A DNA stretch of 64,000 bases from Nannochloropsis salina CCMP1776. Its lineage: Eukaryota > Sar > Eustigmatophyceae > Eustigmatales > Monodopsidaceae. Where the stretch lies: contig SDOX01000119.1 of the NCBI GenBank assembly GCA_004565275.1, positions 160,089-224,088 of the forward strand, written 5' to 3'. A program made the position numbers and the translations under genes. The notes beneath the pieces were generated by a model, which was given only the letters and a program-made list of their open reading frames with translations, ran no database searches and was not told the origin of the DNA. This document shows, one piece after another, positions 39,828 through 50,538 of the stretch; positions within the stretch are counted from its first letter, which is position 1, and every line of letters starts with the position of its first letter.

Positions 39828-42725
39828 CTATGTATAAGATTTCAGATCTTTTATCTGCACTCCGCCTGACTCCTCTTCTCCGCCGCCTATTTCCAAGGAC
39901 GCCATCCCCCACGGTGTCCGCAAGCCTTCCAGTGTCGCGAATAGCCCTCCCCTTGCTCCTTGACCTCCGTCTTGGATGGCCCGCTCGAGGCCTTTGAAGG
40001 GTTTTGTCTCCTCCACCGGCGCGAGAAAGGGGGGATTGTAGGCAAAGACACCACGCAGTATCACTTCCCCGAAGCTCCCACCATTGTCAGCCGCGAAGCG
40101 CGTGAAGCCCCTTATGGTCTTGAAAGCGCTTTGCGTCATCTCCGTCACTTCATGTGCCTGGCCAAAGGGACCGTCCTGGGTGGCAGCAGCCATCGAGCGC
40201 AACACCTCCAATGCCTCGTCCCAGTCTCCCTCGTCATTGTAGGCAAGGGCCTCCACAGCCAGCGCAGCCCAAGCGTCGAAGGCGCCTGTTATCCCGTGGT
40301 CGGGCCGGAGGATGGAGTGAGGTCGGGGGACCTTCAGGTTGAGCTCGTCGTACAGGCTGAGAGCCCGCGTCCAGGACGGGGTGCGAAGCTCGTCGTGGAA
40401 GAAAAATGACATGGCGCCCGCAATCGCAGGAGGGATAAGGGGGGTACTGTTCCCTGCCAAGCCATGTGCCTTGTCGATGGCCGCACATGCCTTGGACGCA
40501 AGTGCGAGGCCCCGGGACACGTAAACGAAGTCGACGATGTGCCGGACTGGCACGAGCGAGTACTCCTTGTCGGGGTACAGGCATCCCCACGTCCCAGCCC
40601 CCCCCCCCATGTAGAGGTGCTCCACAGTCTCTCTCGCCAACCGCCGGGCCATCTTTTCCAACCTCACCGCGCCTGAGCGATTGCCCTCCGCGGACCGCAG
40701 CGTAGCGAGGGAGGCCGTTATTTCGACGTTGGCAGCTTGGAGCGCCGGGACCACATGGATGTAGGTAGGGACGCATTCCAGGAAGTTTTCTGGGCGCGGG
40801 CCGTAGTCTGCGATATAAAAATATCCATCATCGTCCTCGTCGTCTTCTGGAGCTCTTTCCCCCCTGGAGACCCCGTCCTCGTCTACAGTGCCCACCGCTC
40901 CTTCCAACCCCAATACACCTTTTGGAGGCGGCGACTCTGCAAATTCCTCGCTCTCACTCGTTCTAGTGTTGCAACTGCGCCTCCTATCCCCCGGCCAGTG
41001 CCATGACATAATCTCTCGGTCCTCAACACCTTCCGCGTCGCTGCCACTCATCGTCCTGAGCCCGCCACCAGGCATCGGCCCAGCACGCCCCGCCTCTGAT
41101 TCCCTCCCTTTGCTTCCGGGTTTGGGAACGCGTCGACGCCTCCAATCCAGCGCCACCTCCTCCAGCCGCTGGCCTACCGTCAATATTCCTTCCCCTCTCT
41201 CCGCGGTCCCGATTTTCAAGCCGAGGAGGGCTGTGTCGTTCGTCACGCGGACGTAGGTGGCAATGACGGTGAAGACGGAATGGGCGTTGAAGGCGTACTC
41301 ATAGCCCAAAGGCTCGCCCGTCATCCCGTCCAAGCCAAACGAACGCTCAAAACCTTGCTCCTCCAAGGAGAGCATGGTCAGGATGTACCGGCGCATGGCG
41401 GCAGGGTCCAGCAAAGCCGTGAGCAAGACGCGCAGGGAGGTGTCCCAGTAAAATTGCGCCGTGGCCCCAATGTAGACGGGCGTGTGAAGCGTCTCGCGCG
41501 GCCTGGCTGGTTTGACGCATTCGATTTCAGCCGGAGCCAAGTGCCCGGGACGAGTCCAGCAGGTATTCCCGAAGCCGGTCACGAAAGAGGAGAGGCCAGG
41601 GACCCCGTGGCTGAACGCGGAGAGGGAGGTGCGGCCAGTGGCGAGGAGGGACAGAGCGCTCATGTAGTAGAGGCGGCGAAGCGAGGAGTCCTGGGTGATG
41701 AGGGTGGGCAGATGGCCGCTAAAGGTACGGGGAGGGGACGGAGGCGGGAGCGGGGAGGAGGGAGGCGCAGGCGTGAAGGCCTCGTGCCAGATGGCGTCCC
41801 ACCCATCTCGGGCCCCCTGGAAGTGGGCGTCGAAATGCGCGGCGTAGCCCTCGAGGCGCAAGCCCATCTCTTCGAACGCTGTACCCGGCAAACCGGAAGC
41901 AGGTGGGCCCATCGCAGCCACGAGTCGCACCGTCACTGGCGTCCCAGAGGGCAAGCTCAGCTCCACCGTCCCTACGGCCGCGGAACGGTTCCGCTCCTGC
42001 TCGTCCGCGACCCATGCCCAAGCTCCAGGCTGTGGGTCGACGAAGACGAAACCGCCCACAGCTTCCGAGAGCGTGTCTGCGTGCATCACCATCGCCCGCT
42101 GCCCGCTCTCATTCGGGAAGACCATGGCAGTCTGGAAGTCAGAGGGGTCGGTTGGCAGGCCCTCGGAGAGGAGCCAGCCCATCTCATGCCGACGCCGGGC
42201 CATGGCCTGTACCGAGAATTCGAGCGTATGGCGCTCGTCGGCGGATTCTCTAGTATTGCCATCAGCGTGGTCCGTGGGGACGTTCTCGAATTGGATCTTC
42301 CAGAGAAGGGCTGAGTCGTTCCAGGCCATGCGGAGCTCGGAAGTGACGAGGAGCCTGAGGTCGCCCACGACGATGGGCTTGCTCCGCCGGCACGCTGCAT
42401 AGACCGCCCACCGCACCGTGTCTAGCTCGACCGCCTCCCCATTCACTCGTAATGTCACCATGCTGGGGGACCCGACAAAAGGCGGGGCAATGAAGGCTGT
42501 CGTGTCCACCACGGCATGATTCGTTCCCACACTGCCTTGCCAGTTACTCAGGGAGGGGGTGTCGCGCAGCGTGGAAATCTTTGTCCAGTCGCCAGCAAGT
42601 TCTTCCAATGTTGGTACCTGCGCTAATGTCAGGGGCCAGCTGGCGAGGAAGTGGGCTATAAAAAAGATCCCGTACGCCCGCGCACGGAGGTGGGTGAGGA
42701 GTGGCGTGCCACGGACTTTCCACAT
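39828..42725 (-). CDS. Secreted six-hairpin glycosidase-like protein
   Basis: A 965-residue single-exon protein. Residues about 17-36 are a signal peptide ending TLAQ. The N-terminal 300 residues look like a beta-sandwich (SMVTLRVNGEAVELDTVRWA, LLVTSELRMAWNDSALLWKI). From about 345 the helical half starts: LRRLYYMSALSLLATGRTSL, SHGVPGLSSFVTGFGNTCWT, then IGATAQFYWDTSLRVLLTAL, the W-D/W-D-T step shared by (alpha/alpha)6 enzymes of families GH63, GH65 and GH37. An acidic/Gly insert covers about 560-650. Later pieces (YVSRGLALASKACAAIDKAH, SILRPDHGITGAFDAWAALA, DEALEVLRSMAAATQDGPFG) continue the barrel. The catalytic Asp/Glu pair was not fixed. Wall, glycoprotein or storage glucan trimming are all possible. 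Confidence 0.8.
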   Translation of the reverse strand: MWKVRGTPLLTHLRARAYGIFFIAHFLASWPLTLAQVPTLEELAGDWTKISTLRDTPSLSNWQGSVGTNHAVVDTTAFIAPPFVGSPSMVTLRVNGEAVELDTVRWAVYAACRRSKPIVVGDLRLLVTSELRMAWNDSALLWKIQFENVPTDHADGNTRESADERHTLEFSVQAMARRRHEMGWLLSEGLPTDPSDFQTAMVFPNESGQRAMVMHADTLSEAVGGFVFVDPQPGAWAWVADEQERNRSAAVGTVELSLPSGTPVTVRLVAAMGPPASGLPGTAFEEMGLRLEGYAAHFDAHFQGARDGWDAIWHEAFTPAPPSSPLPPPSPPRTFSGHLPTLITQDSSLRRLYYMSALSLLATGRTSLSAFSHGVPGLSSFVTGFGNTCWTRPGHLAPAEIECVKPARPRETLHTPVYIGATAQFYWDTSLRVLLTALLDPAAMRRYILTMLSLEEQGFERSFGLDGMTGEPLGYEYAFNAHSVFTVIATYVRVTNDTALLGLKIGTAERGEGILTVGQRLEEVALDWRRRRVPKPGSKGRESEAGRAGPMPGGGLRTMSGSDAEGVEDREIMSWHWPGDRRRSCNTRTSESEEFAESPPPKGVLGLEGAVGTVDEDGVSRGERAPEDDEDDDGYFYIADYGPRPENFLECVPTYIHVVPALQAANVEITASLATLRSAEGNRSGAVRLEKMARRLARETVEHLYMGGGAGTWGCLYPDKEYSLVPVRHIVDFVYVSRGLALASKACAAIDKAHGLAGNSTPLIPPAIAGAMSFFFHDELRTPSWTRALSLYDELNLKVPRPHSILRPDHGITGAFDAWAALAVEALAYNDEGDWDEALEVLRSMAAATQDGPFGQAHEVTEMTQSAFKTIRGFTRFAADNGGSFGEVILRGVFAYNPPFLAPVEETKPFKGLERAIQDGGQGARGGLFATLEGLRTPWGMASLEIGGGEEESGGVQIKDLKSYT

Positions 42726-43717
42726 GTTGTCTTATATAACTGAATGCGCAGCCTTATTCACTTGCATCACAGCAAGGTTGCACGCTTATCCTGCTCATAT
42801 TGGGACAGAATTGTGTGAGAACGTTGAAGGCCGGCAGCGACATAGAGGAGGTGTTGCCGATCGACTAGAAGCGAGACTTGAGCCCAAGAATGCCGTCAAC
42901 TTGAGTCATACGACAGCCCTCAGCCCTCCGGATGGTTTGATGCGGTTGGCTTAAACTGGAACCACTGCAAAAGAGCGCTCGGTAAAGTTCGTGACCAAGG
43001 AGTTCTACCAACGTACGCTCCGATGCAGCGAGGACGCCGTGCAAACATCGCTGTCTTCAACATGTTCAATAAAGTGGGGTGAGGGTGAGGAGGTTACACA
43101 ATTTTTGGGAGACTAGGGACAAAAGCTATTCAATAAAAGCGTACATTTATCCAATAAATATTTAAAGGATTTAGTTATTTGTATGTTTGAAACCCTCATT
43201 GAAGATTCTACCGACAAAATAAGTGTAATTCCTGCGCGAACTGCGAGATATGCAACTTTAGCGCTCTCTTCAAGCACTAGCTTGAGGGTGAAATACCTTG
43301 GAAAAACGAGACCGATTCGCCTCGATGAGATATAAAATAGCCCAATACAATAGACTTTCTTTCGTAGGGTTAGAGGATCTACCGCTTCCTAAAAGTGATC
43401 GAAAAAGGGCTTCTGAAGTAGTCCTCAGACAGCTCCTTTCGAGAAAAGCCAACCCATTCCACCGATTCTGAAAGAAATAGTATGAGCATGCCTCTACTAC
43501 TACGTACTCGTATAAAATGTGTGGCGCCTAGATCTATTTATTTCCTTTAGAAACCCTGCAAGAATTGTTCAATAGCTTTGTCTTATCTCGACTTCATAAG
43601 TCTTTGCGTACATTCTCGACCGCACGAAAGGTTTGTCTGACCTTTCGGAACACCGATGTTCAATTTCTATAATACGCCCCGCCCTTCTTTTAATGAGACA
43701 AGCATCTTTGCATCTCC
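42726..43717. other. AT-rich intergenic region
   Basis: About 990 bases between the glycosidase-like gene and the 3' end of the polymerase gene, both on minus. Short frames at 43270-43452 and 43569-43769 look random. Confidence 0.45.
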
Positions 43718-45898
43718 TTACGCACATCTGAGACGAGGCGGCAAATATTTCAAGCCCAAAAACTCCCAAACATCTTCTTCGGAATGAAAGACTCCATCGA
43801 TCGACTTCGGATTGGTAAGTCGCTTTGTTTCCCTAAAGACTGCCTGCTGAGACAAGTGTAGGCCCTGTTCATCCGCGTAATCCCTCAGGTCCTTTTCCAT
43901 TTGCTTGGAGCCCGACCATCCGAGGACACAGAAGGCCCATTGGTCAGGAGGAGGGGAGATTACGTCCAAGCGACGGTAGAGTCCCTCATGCTTGATCAGA
44001 GTCAGCATATTACCGTGACTTGCTATCTTCTCGTGGGCCGGCTTCGATGCAAACCCCCCCATCGTATTCCCTTCCTTTAGGATCAGAAGATCGATGCCCA
44101 TGTCTTCCTGCATGATACGCTTTATTTCCTCTCGAAGACCGGCTTGACCCTGCGCCTGAGTGCACGAGACCAGCACGTCTGCGTCCCCGTTCAGTACCTT
44201 CCCCCGCAGGTAGCCCCCGCACGTCTGAAGCAGCAAGGTCTCTGCCCCTAACCCCCTTGCGGCCAAAGCTTTCAGGGCTGCCTCGCGCACGATCCCCTCC
44301 AGGGCCGCCACCTGACAGCGGGTCATCTTCACGCTGTATTCATCCACGAACAAAATCCCAAGAAGTTGCTCCATGCTCGGGCGTTGACTCGTACAAAAAG
44401 TGCTCCCAAGGTACCTTTCCACTCCCCCCCCGGCCTGTTCCTCCCCGTCACCTGTCTCTTCCGCCCTCTTCAAGTCCGCCTGAATCTGGGCCACGCTCCT
44501 GTAGCCCGCCTCGTACCACTTCCGGGCAGTAGCATGACCCACTTGATGGATGCGGCAAAGGTCAAGGAGGCAGCGATGGGAAGAATCTTCTCGCAGCTTT
44601 TCTGCCGGGATCGGAAGGGGAGAGAGGGAGAATAGAGACGTGGGCGTCATGACGAGTATCGCTTCCCGTGTCGGCGTATGTAGGCCGGACGCGTGCAGGG
44701 ACAGAAGGATTCGACGAGCAAGCCCCTGCAATCTAGGGAAAGAAAGGTGGGTATGCACGTACCCAGGCGGGAGCAGCGGCCCGTCGTCAGGATCTCCTCG
44801 ATCACCGCCCTCATGCTTCCCCCCACATGACGTATGCCCTTCAATTCCTTGCTTTCCCGCACTTTCCATGGACAAGCGCGGAGCACGGCCAGAACCCGCC
44901 CAAAGGCCGTTTCTCTCTCCTTATCCCCCACCCCCAGGCCGTACATCTCGACCAGGTCCTCAAATAAAGGCGTCAGGTGCCGGTTCGGGTGCTGCGCAGG
45001 CGCTGGGCGTTGACAAGCGAACTTGGGAAAGGAGGCCGAGTAAGGCTTGCTAAGGACCAAGGGCCCACCGTAGGCAAAAAAGGCATCGCGTGTGGTCGGG
45101 TCCAGGTCGGAAAAGGGGGCCAGGCAAGCCTCGATGGCGGCGTGGGTGGGTGAGACGACGGTGGGAGTGGAGGCGGAGGGGTGGGAAAGGCGGGCCTTCT
45201 TGGTGCCACCTGCTGTCGGTTCAGCGGCTTCCACCCTTTTCGTCGCAGCCTCTGTGGATGCGTCTCCCCCTTCATTCCTTTCTTCACGGGCCAGCGAGAG
45301 AAGGTAGGGCCGCGGGTCCACAAGCTGCCTGTGCAGCAGACAGTCCGAGACCCAGTCGGGGCTTACCACTTGACAGGACCGACCCACCGTCAACGGCAAG
45401 GGGGCATATATCGTACCGTTCTCATTTACATCTTTGTTCTTTTCACGACGAAGACTTTCGACCAGGGCGGGGACTTTGCCCTCAAGGCTTTTGGAGAGGA
45501 CGACGTGAGTGGCACGGCACAGCTTGGAGTCGCGCTGCTGTGCAGGAGCACCGGACAGAGTGCGTCAAATTGACCATGATGAGTGAGCCCTTCTTTGTTT
45601 CATCTCAAAGGAAAGAGAAGCGAGGAAGAGGATAGGTTTGGAATCACAAGCGGCACACACAAACAACTTCCGCCCTTACCTCTGGCGCACGCAGATGCCC
45701 TTCCAGCACTTCATTGGCCGGAATCACCTCAGCAGTCCCGCCATGTTGTTCTATTTTTTTTAACAGGAGCCCTGCCCGCATAGGTGAGATGTCGTGAGGC
45801 GAAATGCCGCCGTCCTCAAGGATCAGGACTTCTGTGTCCGCAAAGCAGGAGGAGAAGGGAGCGGCAGTTTTGCGCGGCGAGGCCGCCTTGCGTTTCAT
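43718..45898 (-). CDS. Family X DNA polymerase with BRCT domain (Pol lambda/mu type)
   Basis: A gap-filling repair polymerase for base excision repair and end joining. Three exons on minus: 45898-45680, 45537-44763 and 44601-43718, introns 142 and 161 bases, 625 residues. The BRCT domain is split by intron 1: EVLEGHLRAPE-QRDSKLCRATHVVLSKS, then CQVVSPDWVSDCLLHRQLVD. The 8-kDa domain covers about 195-320. Intron 2 removes a stretch that would read through in another frame; the joint LTTGRCSRL-EKLREDSSHRCLLDLC restores the HhH-thumb link. Fingers: VGHATARKWYEAGYRSVAQI. Catalytic acids sit in GGYLRGKVLNGDADVLVSC (two) and RRLDVIS (third). GWSGS replaces the usual YFTGS beside the nucleotide sugar, an atypical Trp. 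Pol lambda is likeliest; Pol mu or TdT-like cannot be excluded. Confidence 0.92.
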
Positions 45899-47535
45899 TG
45901 TGGCACCGTGAGCGCTGAGCTCCTGATGTATACCTCACATTCAAGTCCCAAATTTTAGTCAGGCAAGCACGACTGTTCTGGTCTGGAGGAGATAGAACAG
46001 ACGGGCCCAGGCGGCATACTGGTAGGAGCTTGCAACTGAGGGACAGAGCAGTCGCAGGGTAATTCGTGAGCCACATAAATCAGGTTAATTCCAAAAATGT
46101 AAGAGGTTCGCGATGTGATACTGATAACTAGCAGTGCATCTCGGCATTGCTGCCGTGCGCAGATTTCGTGTTACATCAAGAACAATCGAGCCTGTCTGCC
46201 CAGGAGGCAGGAGGTTATTTTCCCATCACTCTGCCATAGTAAAAAGGCCACACACAAATGCCATGGCCACGCTCGACGTTGTTAACGTGAGCCATTATTT
46301 AGCATGAATGCTCTGTGTCTAGAAGATACATCTTATATGAAGTGCAAAGGGAAAAAAATACTCGTCTTTTTCTCTGTGCGTTTAGCACCGTGAGTTAAAC
46401 TCTTCCATTTGTTGTTTGCGTTCATAAGGGTTTTGCAATCCCCAAGTATTGTGACTCCCTGTATTGTTTTATCGGCATCTTCTTTTTCAATATTGTGTAA
46501 CACACGACTGGTCGGAAAGCGTGTACGAGCGCACGTTCGCTGGATCCATCTGAAGATCTGGGCATTTGGGTACATTGGATTGTCCAGTCCAATCATACCT
46601 ATTTATCTTTCCTTGTCAGATCTGCTGATGTTTGATTATGTGTGATTTATGCATCATGTCCTTACTTTCTTGGTATGTTTGAAGCATAGTGACGGCCCAT
46701 ATTACAGGGGACAAGGTTGGGAAAAAACTAAATGGCATGCCACTTCGCACGCTTTTCGTAGAAGTCATGCTTGAGGTTGCAAGTTGAGGACAAGTATTCA
46801 ATTGTGTTCTAATATCCCCCTTTTTTTTGAATTGATGTGTCGAAGCATGACAGTCGAGTTCGTAAAGTCAACCCAATTGCAGCACTCCCCTGAAGATACC
46901 ACGCGGAATAGTAAAAGGGGGAAAAGAACAGATTTCTCCCGACAATAGGAAGCCTCTTGAAAGCAAAATCACAATCCCAAAAACCAAATTACGTTTTTAA
47001 AGAGAATGTCAGCGATTAAAGTAAGAAGATTTTGATCAGCGTGCCATTTCATTCAAATCAAGAGGTTGCTGAAATTGGAGGGTAGTTGGCCCTTTCCGAT
47101 GGGGAATGATTGATATGCCCTTTCGTGTTTCTACTCTAGAAAGGTTGCCAATTCATTGATTCAAAATGACTGTATTGAGCGTTTTTGCTTGTGTAAGTTG
47201 CTACTTAAACTATCCCCCAGTAGGAGAATCGGCGAGCCCGAGTATCCGAAGAGGAAGCGGGTTCCCAGTCCCCGCGACCCCGTCCCTCGCGGGGGAAGGG
47301 GCAGTCAATGTTCAGTGTTGTGAGGCTCTGTGCACCCACAAACAATTTCAAAAGGTAGATCGACAAGACTCACGCATTGCTACATGGCTCCATTAAATTT
47401 TGTGGATTGCTGAGGAGTGCCAGGAAAAAGTGAAAAAGAGGGCCTCACCGGGTTTGGACTCCATGGCCCCTTATTGCTTGTGCAGTGAAAGCACACGGAC
47501 GTCGCTTCTACTATCCCCTTTTACTCTTGAATATT
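45899..47535. other. Longest gene-free stretch, AT-rich
   Basis: About 1.6 kb, clearly richer in A and T than the genes around it. Several short frames (for example 46333-46596 minus) are isolated and domain-free. A GC-rich island near 47225-47300 (gcgggttcccagtccccgcg) can pair into a short hairpin but does not make a full tRNA. Confidence 0.45.
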
Positions 47536-48777
47536 ATGAAAGACGGAAATCTTACACATTTATTACAAATGGCAATGTCGCTTCCTCAATATAGGCACAT
47601 TGTTTTGATGTTGCCGCGGACGTACTCTTCCCCGGGGCGCCATGGAAGCAGACGGAACAGCATCAACGATCGTGCCTGGTTACGCGGGGTAACAGTAGTT
47701 AAGTGGGTATGGCTAGTCGCCTGCATACTTCTTCTCTGCCTCTCGTTACATTTTTGGGCTGAAACGGTGTGGGTTGGCGTGGACGAAGGAGGGGGCACAA
47801 TCCCACTCAGCCAAGCTATCCGCCAGACGTTGCGCCTGGCGACCAAGAGGCCTTTGGTAGGGACGAAAGAGAAGCCCTTATTGATCGTAGGAACACACCA
47901 CAAAACTGGAACGGCACTCATGGCTTTGGTCCTGCGAGAAGCGTTCAGTGTGCACAAGAAGATGACGGGCGGAAAGCCGTCGGGAGTTATGATGGGCTAT
48001 TTCGGGAACCCTGAGACGATGGACGCACCCTTTGCTTTCTACTACTGCGACCATCTCTACTCAGACACCTGGAACAAGACGGATAGCAGTAGCTCTGACC
48101 ACTTGCCAAAGCTCGTGGACAACCACCAATTTTTCAAAGGCCACTATAAGTTTGTGCATTTGGTCCGCGACCCCATGGAATTGGTCATATCGGCCTATCT
48201 GTACCATCACGCCGGCCCCCCCGACTGGCAAGAGGTCTGGCTTTACGAGCAACATCCGCTCTCTAGCTACCAGACCATCCTCAACAACTCGTCCTGTGAC
48301 CCAGGACCCCGGCTGACCATGTCATGGTTCGATCTCCTCCGGTGCCTGAACCAGAAAGAGGGCTTGATGGCGGAAGCCCTGTTCCAGACCCACTTTGGGG
48401 CCGTGCCCTCCATGGTCGCTGCCGTCCAACACATTCAGGGGGACCAGAAGCATGCCCAGGTTTTGCAGCTGGGATTGGAGGAATTTCAGTCCGGGTTCGA
48501 CGAGACGGTAGGGCGGATGTTCGAGTTCTTGGGCTTCCGTCCTGGGGTTGTGGAGAGTATCGTCCGGGGATGTGCTCCCTTTGACTTGAGGCGGCAAAGT
48601 CCGGGCGAGAAGGAGAGAAATGAGCACGTGACCACGGGGAAATTCGACAAGGAGAAGCTGCGGGAGATGATGAGGAAATACGAGGACCCGGTTTTCCTGC
48701 AGGCCCGGCTTGTGTTGGGGTATGCCGAGGAGACGGAGGGAGAGAAGAAGGGGCGAAAGAGCGCGCCGCTGCTTTGA
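47536..48777 (+). CDS. Type II membrane sulfotransferase
   Basis: Transfers sulfate from PAPS to carbohydrate or tyrosine in the Golgi. The frame is open from a GTG at 47485; the first ATG is 47536 (413 residues) and another is 47569 (402 residues). One membrane helix (VVKWVWLVACILLLCLSLHF) after a basic stretch gives a type II topology. The PAPS 5'-phosphosulfate loop is LLIVGTHHKTGTALMALVLR, and the 3'-phosphate site HLVRDPMELVISAYLYHHA with the conserved Arg-Asp-Pro and Ser. VHLVRDP position and length suit carbohydrate sulfotransferase-like families of algae. The substrate, possibly a sulfated wall polysaccharide, cannot be told. Confidence 0.87.
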   Translation: MKDGNLTHLLQMAMSLPQYRHIVLMLPRTYSSPGRHGSRRNSINDRAWLRGVTVVKWVWLVACILLLCLSLHFWAETVWVGVDEGGGTIPLSQAIRQTLRLATKRPLVGTKEKPLLIVGTHHKTGTALMALVLREAFSVHKKMTGGKPSGVMMGYFGNPETMDAPFAFYYCDHLYSDTWNKTDSSSSDHLPKLVDNHQFFKGHYKFVHLVRDPMELVISAYLYHHAGPPDWQEVWLYEQHPLSSYQTILNNSSCDPGPRLTMSWFDLLRCLNQKEGLMAEALFQTHFGAVPSMVAAVQHIQGDQKHAQVLQLGLEEFQSGFDETVGRMFEFLGFRPGVVESIVRGCAPFDLRRQSPGEKERNEHVTTGKFDKEKLREMMRKYEDPVFLQARLVLGYAEETEGEKKGRKSAPLL

Positions 48778-49323
48778 ACAGAACGTCGTCGATGTATGCA
48801 GGGTAGATTTGCAGCGCTTAATCAGTTTTCTGTAAGATAGTGTACATACTGCAGTTGAGAGCCACACGAAAGTTGTTGTGCATAATGAGGAGGAGTGGGA
48901 TAACTCACAGCACTGATAGACCAGGCAGAGGTACCGCCTGGGATATGTAGGTCAAAGACATAACGCATATATCCTGACAGCTTATTTAAAATGGTGCGCA
49001 CGAGATGGCGGGAATATGGAGCGAGCGCCAGAGACGCGGGTCGGGATTGTGTCGAGTCAAACATGAAAGTAACCTCACGGGTGTGTGTGAAGTCTGATTG
49101 ATACATCCATTGCAAAGCACAATTTGTAAAGAACTGAAAATAATGACACGGTATGGCATGCTTGCAGCCGCCACCCGTCCCTTCGCTGTCATCTCTCCTT
49201 TCTTCGCCGCTCCTTCCTGATCCCCACTCTTTCTCTAATAGACCCCACGCCCAAGTTTGGCATACAAAGGCACCCTGTTTGTCTGGCTCCCCCCCTCACC
49301 CCCCCCTCCCCCTCCCGCGTTCT
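48778..49323. other. Convergent intergenic region
   Basis: About 550 bases between the 3' ends of the sulfotransferase and the M41-like gene. A frame at 49153-49434 plus overlaps the M41-like gene's end and is a shadow. Nothing else seen. Confidence 0.45.
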
Positions 49324-50538
49324 TTAACTCTCCATCACGGCCACCATCTCGGCCAGACTGGCCTTCGCGGCCATCTTCTCCGCCAGCCTCTCCAGCTTAC
49401 CCTTGTTCGCTGTCAAGAGCTTGTGGGCCGTTAAGGCACTGTAGAGCACCAGGTCGTTCTTTTGCCCCGCCCGCAAGGAGGGTCTGACCAAATCCATCAG
49501 GGCCACCAGGTACAAGAAGTCCGCCTGCCGGTCGATAACTTTCCCGTACTCCATCCGCTCTGCGACGCTTCCGGCGATCGCCAACGCCGCGTGGCCCAAG
49601 ATATCCTCCTGCCCAAATTTTTTTCGCGGCTCAGGTCCCGGTCCCGCCGCTGCTTGGGCACCCAAATCTTTGAAATTCCCGTCCATTGTGTCGTAGTACT
49701 TGATGAAGGTGGTGCCACCCTCGGCGTCCGTCTTCACGGACTCGATGGGAAGCCCCAGCAGGTACCCAGTCAAGAAACGAGCGGCTTGATGCGTTGTCTT
49801 CCGCTCGGCAGCTTTCCCGTCCAAGAGGTTGCTGACCAGGACCACGAAGACCGAGATCACGCCTGGCGCCACGGACCCGATCCCGATGAAGGTGATAGGG
49901 ATCAGCAGGAAGAGGTACACGAGCAACGTGCCTGCGAACCCCCCCAGAAAGCCTCCGCCCACCACCGCGAGACTGCTCGCCGCCATCACTGCCCCCAGCG
50001 CCCACTTGAGGTCGTCCTGCGTCCCGCCCGACTCCACGTCCTGGGGGGGAAACCCGGTGGCCTGCTCGAACTGTTCCGCACTGTACCGTCGAAAACCTTT
50101 GGCACTGCCGCTCTCAAACTTAGTCAGGGCCCCTGACTCCTTTAATTGTTTCAAAGCGGTGTCAACGACCGCGGACGACGCCATGGCTTGCTCGACTTCT
50201 GCTTTGAGTTGCTCAAAGGATAGATACCGGGGGGTGGGGCCCGCGGGCTTCTCTTCCGTCACGACAGGCTTGGGCCGCGAAGCTTGCACAGCCTTGAGCT
50301 CTTGCTCAAGCTTTTCAGCTTCCTGACGGAGCTTGGCAGCACGGTCCAAGTCGCTCATCATCACCACGGCTGCGCGCCGGGCGGAGACGGATAAAGTGGG
50401 GTGGGGAGGACGGAAGGGTTGTAAGGCTCCAAATTGCCTGCAGACCCCCGCGTTGAAGAAAGCCATAGCTGGTGTCGTAGTCAATACCAGACTGACTAAG
50501 GACATGGCCAGGGTAAGGCAGGACCGGGCTGTCCGCAT
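49324..50538 (-). CDS. Plastid FtsH-M41-like membrane protein with a degenerate zinc site
   Basis: A 404-residue protein; the frame is open upstream to 50814, but the ATG at 50538 leads into a signal peptide ending TPAMAFF (residues 22-27), the heterokont plastid motif. A coiled coil (DRAAKLRQEAEKLEQELKAV) follows at about 60-85. Two to three membrane helices lie near 185-235 (VVGGGFLGGFAGTLLVYLFL). The C-terminal domain follows the M41 peptidase plan of FtsH: THQAARFLTGYLLGLP, then ALAIAGSVAERMEYG matching the FGGRAAE-type helix. The M41 zinc motif HEAGH is here H250-Q-A-A-R254, so the catalytic Glu and second His are gone. There is no AAA ATPase domain. It resembles plant plastid M41-like proteins such as VIR3. 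A non-proteolytic role in thylakoid quality control is inferred. Confidence 0.85.
   Translation of the reverse strand: MRTARSCLTLAMSLVSLVLTTTPAMAFFNAGVCRQFGALQPFRPPHPTLSVSARRAAVVMMSDLDRAAKLRQEAEKLEQELKAVQASRPKPVVTEEKPAGPTPRYLSFEQLKAEVEQAMASSAVVDTALKQLKESGALTKFESGSAKGFRRYSAEQFEQATGFPPQDVESGGTQDDLKWALGAVMAASSLAVVGGGFLGGFAGTLLVYLFLLIPITFIGIGSVAPGVISVFVVLVSNLLDGKAAERKTTHQAARFLTGYLLGLPIESVKTDAEGGTTFIKYYDTMDGNFKDLGAQAAAGPGPEPRKKFGQEDILGHAALAIAGSVAERMEYGKVIDRQADFLYLVALMDLVRPSLRAGQKNDLVLYSALTAHKLLTANKGKLERLAEKMAAKASLAEMVAVMES

Noticed and set aside
41280-42314. A 344-codon plus-strand frame
   Set aside because: Antisense of the secreted glycosidase-like gene; composition follows complement codons.
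44602-44875. Continuation of the polymerase core frame upstream to 44875
   Set aside because: It joins the upstream exon out of phase; the donor at 44762 and acceptor at 44602 restore the family sequence.
47240-47300. GC-rich hairpin resembling a T-arm (gcgggttcccagtccccgc)
   Set aside because: The stem is imperfect and the remaining cloverleaf arms are absent.
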